In this document: positions 24,980 to 36,900 of the stretch, piece after piece | How positions within the stretch are numbered: position 1 is the first letter of the stretch | How the letters are laid out: each line of letters opens with the position of its first letter | Source of the DNA: Styela clava | Lineage: Eukaryota; Chordata; Ascidiacea; Stolidobranchia; Styelidae | Direction of reading: 5' to 3' | DNA: 64,000 nucleotides | Assembly (NCBI RefSeq): GCF_964204865.1 | Contig: NC_135258.1 | Location: forward strand, 21,045,083 to 21,109,082 | Position numbers and translations under genes: made by a program | The notes under the pieces: generated by a model | Told to the model about the DNA's origin: nothing | The model's database searches: none | The model's input: the letters and a program-made list of their open reading frames with translations, nothing else

Positions 24980-27900
24980 ATGCATATCCCGATCTTAATC
25001 GTTTGTTCGATGTTTGCTGCCAATGTGTTCAAAGGTAATCATTTTATCTCTTGCTTTATTTTTCATCTTTCACCCATTCAAAGTTGGCGCCATAACCAGC
25101 AACGAGCTTTGTACTAATTTTTTGCCGCTTTCACAATTGCAATATGTTTGAAAAACTTTACAGGTGCAACCGCATTAACTTGCGAAGATTGTCCAGGATG
25201 TGATGGTGTGTGTCATAATACTCCCGATGGTCAAGTTTGTGCTTGTGCGGGCGATAAATTTGGAACAAACTGCGATTTATGTAAGAATGCATAACAAAAG
25301 TTACCTAATGACGCAATTGATACTTATAATTAGGCTTACCATACGTCCCGCTTTAGGCGGGACAGTCCCGCGTTTTGGCGTCTTGTCCCGCCGTCCCGAC
25401 AAGTCAGCCAAATGTCCCGCTTTTGCGTTCAGCCATCCAGCATAATACACGAACATGTTCTCGTTACTGTTGTTTCTGTGTTGCGCAACGCTAGCCTACT
25501 TACTGGAGGTGAATGCGATTGTTTTCCGCTGATTCCCAGTGATAGCAGACGCATCGCATGTAAAACCAATACTAATTAGTCTAAATTCGAATTATTTGTA
25601 TCGGTATCGTTACCGTCAATTCTTTTCTATTTTTGAACTGAACCCGATATTTGGACAGAAGATATGCGCATGAAATTTTGATAACAATATGGTCAATAAA
25701 GACAGCATTAAATGTAAGAATGTAGGCCTATGTAGTAAAATCGGAAAATGTGAAGTTACAAAATCACAGCTAAGGGGTCGTTGTCTTTTGAGGCGTCCCG
25801 TCCCGCTTTGAAGTCACAAAAATATGGTAACCCTACTTATAATGCATCGAAATGTGTCCTCAGCCAATCGTTCAAGCCCGGATGTTATGCTTATCAACAG
25901 TCTCAATGTGCTTCTATATAGCAAACAGTAAGAATTAAACAGGATCTGTTGTTTTCCGTTGAGATGAATGGTATTACTACGAATTATTCATGCACCATTC
26001 AAATTGTTTGTTCGGTGAATTGCAAAGAGGCGTGTCCAAAAAATTCGCCGTAGGAAATCTTACCGCAGTAAATTTCGCCGCATAGGAAAATTCGTCCCAT
26101 GAAAAATCGCCGCGAGAGAATTTTGCTGGAAAACAAGTATTTCTGATAGCATAGAAACTCGCCAACAAGAGCATTTTGCTGTAAAACAAGTATATGTGAT
26201 AAAAACAGTTAGGTTTATAGGGTTGGGGTTGGGGTATGCTCTTGAAAATCGAATCTTTTTAAAAAAAAAATGTATTTCAAAAAACTAGCTGTTTTCACAG
26301 CAAAATGGTCTTGCGGCAATTTTTCATATGCGAGAAATTTCATGCGGCACATTTTACACATAGTGTAATCAATGAAACACCAACACACCTAAAACATTTA
26401 TCAATTTATAATAATAGACCACTAATGATAATATTGCCGATTTCATCTTGTCTTGGAACAGAATTTGTATTTTTTTTATTCAAACTATCTTGCGCAAGTT
26501 GGGTTACAGAATTTAATTAGATAATATATATCAGATTTGAAAACTGTCTGAAATTTCTTTCTATATTTTTCATATGCGATTAAATATTTAATGCTCAGGT
26601 TTGATCAAGCCTGAATTGACTGACGGTGGAAATGGATACCAATACCTGAAAACTATCGAAGTTTACAATTATATTTCAGCCCAGTTGTTTTGCGAAAGAA
26701 ATGGCGGCCATCTCGCAATTTATGGACCACGTGATCCTATTTGGTTGTACGTGAGCATAATGCTTTTCTTACAAAAAATTAAATCTGGCAGTGTAGACGA
26801 TAGTAGCCATACTTAGATGTGTATACAAAATACTAATAAAAATAATAATAAAAATAACTAATAATAAATGATAATAATACTAAAAATAACTTTTAATTTA
26901 AAATTCACAGTGAAAGTTGCACTGTTTGCACAAATAAGCTTACTCATACAATCAGCACGTTTTCTCGAATAAGAAACTGGTTTCAAGCAAAAAACATGAA
27001 TTTTGAAAACAAGCGATGTGTTTATTAACGAAGCAAATTATTCTATTTATGCACAAGCTTTTATGAAAAATTTCATGGTCGGTAAAGGTACTGTACTATC
27101 ACACTATTTAGAGCTGTGAATTCCGCCGCGCTCGGTGACACTTATGTGGGGCTCACAGACAGAGATACAGAAGGAACATTTTACTGGAACGACGGGGTGA
27201 GAAATGAACCTGGATTGTTCGTAAACAAAACTATTTTATTGGGTTACAAAACGATTAAATAAGTCATGAGTCAAAAATGGGCAAGATACCAATATTTATC
27301 ACACAGTTTTTTTAATTGCGCAGTATTGTCCAAATGAGACTGACAAAAGTAAAGCAAATTTCAGTATATCAAACTAAGAAATCCCGTTATATTTTACTCG
27401 GTGATTTTTTTAAGACATCAGTACAGAACTGTTTTTTTAAAACTCGGTACAGAACCTTATGTTTGTTTTACGAATTCGTAGATATATTTAAATATACTTT
27501 TGTCAGGCGTTAGCCGATGAAGTTTATACTCCGTGGTTACCATCCCAACCTGACGACCTAAATAACCAGGACTGTGCGTTGCTTAGAACAGACGGATTTC
27601 TCAAAGATGAAGCTTGTACAATATTATCTCGGGCTCTCTGTGAGATACCAATAGGTGAGCTTTCAATATTTTTCGAGAAAGTTGCCTCTAAGTGAAGTTG
27701 CGACCCTTTAAAAAGAAAATAGAATATGTCGATAGAAAATTACAAATGCAGTTTTATACTGAAATTTTAAAGATCTTTTAATGAAATTTTCAATGAGCGT
27801 TGAGAAAGTCAATCATTTTGTGAACAACACTGCGTACATCGGGGATTGTTCTTTCAATAAATACATCAAGTTTCTAAAAACTTTTCCATATTGTGATCTA

Positions 27901-30900
27901 AAAAGACACCGACGAATGCGTGCGATGAAAGTGGAATAATAATTAATTAATAATATTAATCATTTTTAACTCATTTTCAAGTAAAATTGTCTTTAGCTTA
28001 TCCTGCTCGAGTACCAAAATTCATTGCAAAAAACAATTGCGAATACTTCATCATTCCTCCGGCATTTCAACACGTTAGTGAAATACTTTGCGAACAAAAA
28101 GGAGGAGTTCTTGCGGTCGATGCGATAAATAATGGAAACAACCTCAAGTAAATGATTTATATGTTATCTCACATCTTCGCATGTGTTAATAATGTCTTGG
28201 TTATATGTTAAGTTCTACACCCAAGCTATTATAGAATAAGGGTTCAACTGAATACGCTTACACTTCTTTATTACACCAGCATAACACACAACATAAGATG
28301 TTTACAGCAACAGAACATACTAGCGAGTGACGCAACTGCGACACGTTAGCACAAGACAGATAGCACAATAGCACAATCAATTATTAGGGACGTTACTCGA
28401 CAAGGCATTATTAGCCATCATCAACATCCCTCTTTGTTTTAAGATAAATTTCATAAATTATTTTCAAATTCAGAATAGGAAATATTCACCTTTACCTATT
28501 ACGCAATTCATGACCACTACAATTAAGACACATAAATGAGCAATAATATTTAACCCTCAAAATCAAGTTATAGTCACTACTGAGTCACATAGTCTTCCAT
28601 CCAAATAGGAGGTTTACGATTTCGACGAGGTCTGGTTGGAACATCATTCGAAATCAGAGGTCGAGAATTGTCATTGGCAACCGGAAGGTTGTTCGGCGTA
28701 TAGTCGGACAAGAATGGAATACTTGGTTCATATCTTTCGATATTACAACTTTCATCAGGACGGATATGAACACGATTTCGTCTGTATGTAACACCATTCT
28801 TCGATTTGACAATGTAAGATCGTGTAGCAATTCGTTTCACAATAGTTCCTCTATTCCATCCCTTCCGTTCTGGATGTTGAAAATATACAGCTTCGCCCAA
28901 CTCAAGTTCTCGCATTGGTCTTGTAGATTTGTCATAACTCTTCTTAACGCTGTGCTTTCGGCGCAGGCGTTTCGAGTCATAATTTTCGTTTGGTTTCATA
29001 ATTGTCGGTATAATCGATCTGGTTGATCGACAAAATAGCATCTTTGACGGACTGCTGTTCAAATCTTGACGCGGCGTATTTCTTATTTCTAGAAGAGCTA
29101 GAAATTGATCTTCATTCGTGTTTGCAGTCCTTTTCAGCATATTCTTGAAAATTTTCACGGACGATTCAGCTTTTCCATTCGCTTGTTGATGTCCAGGTGA
29201 AGAGGTAACATGCTGAATTCTCCAATCTCTCATGAATTTCTCGAATTCCGACGAGTTGAGATTTCTCCCACAATCTGAGATTAACATCTTTGGAATACCA
29301 TGTCGAGCAAAATGGCGTTTCAGACATATGATGATTTGATTCGTAGTTGTCGTCATCACATCAACTTCAAAGAAACTTGAAAAATAATCAACCGTGATTA
29401 GATAATTTTTCCCTTTATACTCACATAAATCAATTCCAACTTTTTCCCAAGGAACACTTCCTTCGTTGTGTTGCAATAATGGTTCTTTCTGATTATTTGG
29501 TTTCGTCTGCTGACAAGAAAAACAATTGTTAGCAATTTGCTCAATTTCTTTGGACATACCAATCCAAAAGACAGTTTCACGAGCACGGCGCATCATACTT
29601 GCATAACCTAAATGAGAAAAATGAAGTTGTTGCTTTATTTCGTTACGCATAGATTTTGGGATCCATATCCGTTCACCCTTCAAAATAATATCATCTTGAT
29701 AACTCAATGTATCTCTTATTGAAAAATATGGTTTTACACAGTCAGGTAAGTCATACTTATGCTCGGGCCATCCATGTTTTATATATCTCAGCAACTTCAT
29801 CGATTCACCATCTTTCATCATAGCTTGCTTTACATCTTCAATTCTTTCATCTGGAATTTGCTCTAAAGCGTCTACTTTCAAAATATGTGGAAAATGTTTG
29901 GAATTTTCGATAAAATTTCTGCTGAGGGTATCAGCAATTAATAAGGATTTTCCAGGCATATATTTGAATTGGATATTATATCTGTTCAATCGCATCATAA
30001 GAGTTTGTAAACGTCTGGGCGCTTGACTTAATGGTTTGCTCAAAATTGTTTCAAGAGGTTTATGATCGTTGTGAATTATAACTTTGCGACCATAGGTATA
30101 TTGATTAAATCGTTCAAGTCCAAATACAACAGATAAAGTTTCTTTTTCAATCTGAGCCCAATTTCTTTCAGATTTTGACAAACCACGGGATGCATATTCG
30201 ATAGGCTTCTCATTCTGCATTAAAACAGCACCAAGACCATCTTTGCTGCTATCAACTTGTAGAACTAGGTCAAGGTTAGGGTCGTAATAAGCTAATACGG
30301 GCGATTTCGTAATTTTACGTTTGACCAATTGAAAAGCTTCCTCACACTTTTCGTCCCATAGCCATTTAACATTCTTTCTAGTAAGATTTCGAATTGGCTC
30401 TAGATCACTGGCAAGATTAGGCAAAAATCTGGATAAATATTGAATCATACCACAAAATCGTTTCACATCACTGACATCTTTTAACGATGACATTTTCACT
30501 ATGGCCTCTGTCTTAGCAGGATCTGGCTCTATCCCACTTGTTGTAATCTTATGGCCCATAAAAGTTATTTCTTCTTTCATAATTCTTGCTTTGGTATCAT
30601 TTAATTTAATGTTTTTAGTTCGGCACCTTATTTGGAGATTTCTTGTGTTCTCTCTCAAATCCGCTTCCGCTTCAGATTTCGTGTCTCCACATCCAATTAC
30701 TATGATGTCATCTGCAATCGTTATAACACCTTTCAATCTGAACAATGCTTCATTTAAACGTTTCTGAAATATTTCGCTGCTCATATTCAAACCAAATGGG
30801 AGTCTAGCCCATCTGTAACGAGAAAAAGGTGTGATCATTGTCGTTAACTTACTCGATTCTTCATCTAATATTACGTGCCAATATGCTTCTTTTACATCAA

Positions 30901-33900
30901 ACTTGGTAAACACTTTTGCATTGCGTAGCTTATGCAATACATCATCAAGAACAGGTAATCTGTAGTGTTCTCGTTTCAACGCGGCATTTAAAGGTTGAGG
31001 GTCTATACATATTCGAAGCTTTTTGTTAGGTTTCTCAGTCACAGCCATTTGACTAACCCAATCGGTAGGTTCATCCACCGGTATTAAGATTCCCCTTTTC
31101 ACCAGGTTATCTAATTCTGATTTAACTCTATCTTGGAGAGCTATTGGGGATATTTCTACAAGGTAAAACTCTAGGTTGAAAATCAGGATCAACTTTTAAT
31201 TTCGCTATTCCCAAGTTTCCCAAAGTTTGCGGTAGGTCAACATTTGCAATAAATTTATCGCTGTTTATTGTAATCAAACCCATTTCTTGTATTGTCATTA
31301 ACCCCAAAAGACAGTTGAAATTATTCTTGACAACAGTAAATCTTACCTCTGCGACTTCATCACTTCGAGGATTTTTTACCTTTAAAATTGCCTCACCAAG
31401 TGGTTTCATTTTCGTTTTATTCCACATCACAAGATTGTCAGTAGTTGGTCTAATTTGGTCTTTCCGCACATATTTCTCGCATATTGTGTTGACATCTGCA
31501 GCACTATCAATTTGAAATCTGACTTCATAATTGTTGACTTCCATCAGAGCAGTAATTCTTGAACTGTTGACGTTATTTATATTCTGGACACGCTGGTGAC
31601 CTTCTTCAAGCGTTTCTTCATTTTGGTCATGTTTCTTCATTTGTCGAACATAGCTTGCGTTTCTACACTTCACTCGGAAATGATTTCTACCATTGCACGA
31701 ATGACAAGTTTTTCCATAGGCAGGACAAAAGGATATCCCGAACTTGTGTCTGCGTCCACAAAATTTACATTCTTGGTATGCATTTGGAATACGCTTGTTT
31801 TTCGGAGCTCTGTTCGTATTTCGGTATTGTCTATTTTTAGTCGACAAAATTCGTTGCTCGCTTTCTGAAGATGCACGGATCTCCGTCGCTTGCTTTTCTG
31901 ACATTTCATATGTTTGGCAAATCTTTATGGCTTTTGACATATTGAGATCAGTCTCCCGCAGCAGAATTTCTTGTAATTTACCGCTTACTGAAAATGCGAT
32001 TTTATCTCTGATCATTCGGTCTTTGTTTTCGAAATTACAGGAATCGGCTTTACTACGGAGTTCAACGAGAAATGTATCAAAATTGTCTTTGTACTGTATA
32101 TTGAAAAAGCGAAAAGTCTCCATCACCTCATTCTTCCGAGGATTACAGTGTTCAGCCATTTTCTGTAGTAGAACTTTAGGGTCATTTTCGTCCTCTGTAT
32201 CACTGTATACAAAGTGTTCGGCAGCTTCAATCATTTGAGAACCTGCGCAATATAAGATTATTGCCTTCTGTTCTTCCTTTGACTTGCTAGTAGAACCGCT
32301 GGCTAGCATGAAAATATCAATCTGTCTCTTCCATTTTTTAAATGTTTCTGATAAATTTTCATCATGCAGATCAAGAGTCGACGGTAAGCGAATTTCAGAT
32401 ACCGCTGCCACCATGTTAATAATGTCTTGGTTATATGTTAAGTTCTACACCCAAGCTATTATAGAATAAGGGTTCAACTGAATACGCTTACACTTCTTTA
32501 TTACACCAGCATAACACACAACATAAGATATTTACAGCAACAGAACATACTAGCGAGTGACGCAACTGCGACACGTTAGCACAAGACAGATAGCACAATC
32601 AATTATTAGGGACGTTACTCGACAAGGCATTATTAGCCATCATCAACAGCATGACAACTTTGTAAAGGCTCGTTGTCATCAATTATCCGTTATAATAACG
32701 ATTGCAATTTTGGTCAACTTTATATGTCCAATACGCCATTCTACCAGTAAATACATAAGGCTTAAAAATCGGTATATTGTACAGGTATTTACTCCACTAT
32801 TGTGATTAATCATAAATTTCACCGACAAATTGCCAAACTGGTATTCAATTTTTCTAGCAATCCACTAAATGTCAAAAATCATGTTTTGCAGAAAACTTCT
32901 TCACCATTTCACTCAGAATGGACAAATACAGACTGGTGTTTTTACAGGATTTGAAAAAGTGGGAACGAATTTTTTAGCTGACGGAGTAAGAAACGATTTA
33001 TATGATTAATTAAAATATTTTGAACTTGAAAAACATCTCTGAAATCTATGATTATAAGCAATTAGGCCTTTCTTATCTGAACTTGGTTATAAAAATTCGA
33101 ATAAAATAATAAATATAATAATAAAATAATAATAAAGAATAAAATAGAATAATAAAATACTTCGAAAAATTTTAATCAATAAATATGACTTACTGGAATG
33201 CTCTGACATCATTTTGAATATCTTTCCAAAAATGGCTATTCCACTGTTGTAACAAATCCATAACCAAGTCATCGTTTCTAGCAGCAGCATATAAGGAATA
33301 TTATGCCGAAATTCACGAAGGCAAAAAGACTAAATAGTGCTGCCAAAACTAAAAAGCTTTTGTAATAAAAATTGGGCTTTATGTACTTTGTAAAAATGTA
33401 AGTTTTTACTTCTAATCTAAGTTTGTGAACAAAGATGGTGGACACCAGAACGTAGTATGTGTACCAGGTTAGGATTATGCTATAATTTTATTCTAATTTT
33501 CCTTTTTTAGTTCTTTTACCAGTTTGGAGACGAGCCAAGTGACCTCCGTAGTATTTGTACCTGTAATTATGGCCTAACTCTAACCTAGTACACATAGGCT
33601 ACTACGTTCCGGTGTCCGCCACCTTGGTTCACATACTTCGGGAGTACCGAAAATGTAAATGAAAAATAGTGTAACTTACAAAAAAAATCGACTATTTAAT
33701 TACAAAACTGGGCGTAGGAAATCATAAATATTTCAATACTTCTAAGACCTTGGGCGAGTAGACGTTTAATACTGGGGCTGCCTCACTTGATCACTAGATA
33801 TGTGCGTGTTATTCAGGTAGCGATAGATGTGTCTGGACCGGCGGCAGAATGGTCACCAGGCCATCCAGGAGACGTTTCGGATAGTTGTGTAATGGCAAAC

Positions 33901-36900
33901 TTAACTCCAGATTGGTTCGACTACGGCTGGCTGGAGGATGTTTCTTGCCATCAACTTCTACCGGGATTGTGCGAAGTATGCCGTTCCATAGCACCTTCAA
34001 ATGGTGAGTTGATTTTTGAAAATACCAGACTGAATAGCAAGGCGAGGCCAAACCACGAATATATTTCTTTGAAAGTTCCAATCTCCACACTAATTTTAGC
34101 GACAATTTGGCGGAACTTGAAAAATGATAAAAAGTTTAAGTCAGTGTCAACACTGAGTACTCTTTAGCGATGGATGTGATATGATATCAACAGCAATTCT
34201 TTAATCAATGGATCCGAACTGAGCTGTATTTTATAATTTGGTAATTACTATTTCATGTCCAGGAATTTTCGAAATGGCATGAAATATTTTGCGTGATGAT
34301 TTTATAAAGTTTTTCGAATATTTAAATAAAAAACATTCTTCATTTTTTGATGATTAATTTCAGAGCAAACGTGCAAAAGTGGTAAAGTCTGTACGATGGA
34401 GAATACAATTTGTGTAATTCATGAAGGAAGCTGTTTTGAAGAATGTGTGTGTGCAAAAGGATACATATTAGATCCTGCAAATTCAATTTGCGTCCAAGGT
34501 GGATTTGATATATTATGTTAAATATACTTTAACTGTAATTACCAACTGAATACAATTCCACAAACGGAGCTCTACGGTCTGATTAATCGAGTAAACTGTA
34601 TTTACTGTTCAAAATATTTTTCTATCCAAAAAATTCACATTACAAACCATTCATTAGTTTTATGGGTTAATTATAAAAAAGCTGAAAGAACGCACATTGA
34701 AACTGCATATTTATCAAGTTGAAAATCTTGTTTGGTACTGAAATCTATTGAGCATGATTTATACTTTTCAGACAATGCATGTAACAGCGTTACTTGTGGA
34801 CTAAATGCGTGCTGTGTTTTTGACTCCAATCTGAATCGACCCACATGTAGGTGCGAAGGAGACTATCTACCCTCAGGCCCTAATGAAGGAGATGACTGCA
34901 GCTGTAGGTTATTTTTTCTTTTCTTTTTTTACTTTGCCGAAAGTATGATCGAGGTGCTTTATCAGAAGCAAATATGTCCGATTGAGTCAAAGCAAAAGTC
35001 ACATCGCACAACAATTTGATTGCAATTGATCGATATGACTGCGTCAGCATTAACAGCCAGTTCAATACTCATTCCAATGCATCCCAGACGCCTTCAATAT
35101 TAATTTTGTGCAGTAATGAACGAGGGGGTATCGCAACGATATTTACCAAATTTACTGACATACAAGCAGTAATTTCTATGTTACTGTCTACGCTATTTAC
35201 CAAAAGACGATGCGACAGGGAGGATATTGATTTTGCCATAACAGCTTTCAGTAAGCGTAGCCAACTTAGGGCTATAATTTATAATAATGATGCCTGGGCC
35301 TGAATATAGGCCACCCTGTGCATAGTCCCTTTATGATAACCAAATACATATCGATTGATCGAAGCAGAAATTGTTTGTAGCCTGTTATATCAGCGTGATG
35401 TTTAATTCATATGCTGGTTTTTGTTTAGATCCCTCGTGCACTACGCCAAATTGTGGGAGCAACGCAATTTGCGTTCGAAATGTTGACACATACCAAGACG
35501 AATGTATATGTCTGGACAATCATATACCCAATCCTGCAACGGCAGGAGCATGTGTTCGTGAGTATATCGAGCGAGTTGAATATACGCATTCTGATTTAAT
35601 ATTGTGAGTTCATACAACCTTGTACTCTCAATAATCAATGCGAAATTCAGCAATGCTGCAGAATCGAAAAGGGCAATTCCAAAAGAAATATATCGTCATT
35701 CAAAATTAAAGAGCGTTGTCAAACATGAAATAATCGTTTATGATTGTGTCAAAAAGCACGAATATTCATTCACTAATTCACTGTGAACGATATATATCGC
35801 TTACTCTGATCTCGTATGCAGACGAGCAGAGACGTACTTTTTAGTAGAGCTAGTTCGATTTCTTCAAATGTTACGAGTGTGGCCTTTAGGGTCGAATTAC
35901 CTCGCGGAATGTGATTGTAGATGACAATATTTCATTTCATTTCTTGCATTACCTTCAAGTATCTATTTGGTACTAAATTTGTAGTTTTCTATTTACGTAA
36001 ACAATAGACCTTGTGATTTATTTTTATTTTCCTGATTTCAGATTCAATAATCAGGCAATCTGTAGTTGTTTTGAATTCAGTAACATTTTTGAATAATTTA
36101 TTATTTATTAGAGATGTCGAAGCAACTGCTGAATCTATGGTAATGGGATATTGATTTTCAGAAAATCCATGCGCAACAGGAGGACTTAACTGTGGAGCAA
36201 ATACCAAATGTTGTATAACAAACCCCAGTACGGCATCTGGTGAATGCTTATGTGACGAAGGATACTACTACGTAACTGGAAGCACGACTGAATGTTTTGG
36301 TACTATTTTGTTTGTCTTTACTTTAATCGGAACGTTCTATGCTTATAATTAGCGATTGCTTCGTTTGAAGAAAAATGTGAATCGACAATCACAATTTGCT
36401 TGGCATTTTCCTTTGCATTTTAATAACGTAAATGAAAGAAAGAGCTACAAACATCTGTCTGTCTTAAAATCTTACTATACAATTTTTGTCAATGACAGAA
36501 TTAAATGTTATTTCATTGGAACGTAATATCAAATTATATGTGAAATTATACATCTTAACCTGGTTTGTATTTGTGAACCAGGCATAGGATATCATTCATG
36601 TAACCAAGCGAAACCCAAAATGTGTTTTTAGATGTTTAGATTCCCTTGTATCGTAGGGGTATGAAAGGTTGATTTTAAGTCTTCTAATTTTTTCAACGAA
36701 CAGATCCATGTGACAATTCACTCATTACATGTGGAACAGGTGCAATTTGTGTTGTAGATGTGAGTGATATTTCTCTACCAAAAGGTGTGTGCGCATGTCC
36801 GACGAATACTATTACGCTTACGACTGCTGCCACTGGTGGATGTATCAGTAAGACTTTTCACTACTTGTTGCATTTTTATAATTTACTTGGGTTTGGAATC

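Larger units (their letters stand above)
28184..32648 (-). mobile_element. Ty3/gypsy LTR retrotransposon, near-intact and recent
   Basis: A 4465-bp element in the intron between exons 6 and 7 of the left lectin gene, in antisense orientation. LTRs are 32414-32648 (5') and 28184-28426 (3'), both TG...CA. They differ only by one substitution and an 8-bp AGCACAAT repeat-unit gain. The target duplication is GCATG (28179-28183 and 32649-32653). A primer-binding-like TGGTGGCAGCGG follows the 5' LTR directly, and a purine-rich AAAACAAAGAGGGA (28427-28440) precedes the 3' LTR. Domain order gag, protease, RT, RNase H, integrase places it in Ty3/gypsy; the short gag with two zinc knuckles and fused protease suggests a Mag-like clade. 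The right arm lacks it. Confidence 0.93.

Noticed and set aside
24959..25034. Earlier in-frame ATG at 24959 as the start of the left lectin gene.
   Set aside because: The right copy has no ATG at that position but keeps the one equivalent to 24980, which directly precedes a good signal peptide.
31744..32238. 164-codon open frame on the plus strand.
   Set aside because: Antisense shadow of the retrotransposon gag frame; no domain and no independent context.
28148..32891. Possibility that the LTR retrotransposon destroys the left lectin gene.
   Set aside because: It is confined to the intron between exons 6 and 7; donor 28148 and acceptor 32890-32891 are intact and the phase matches the right copy.
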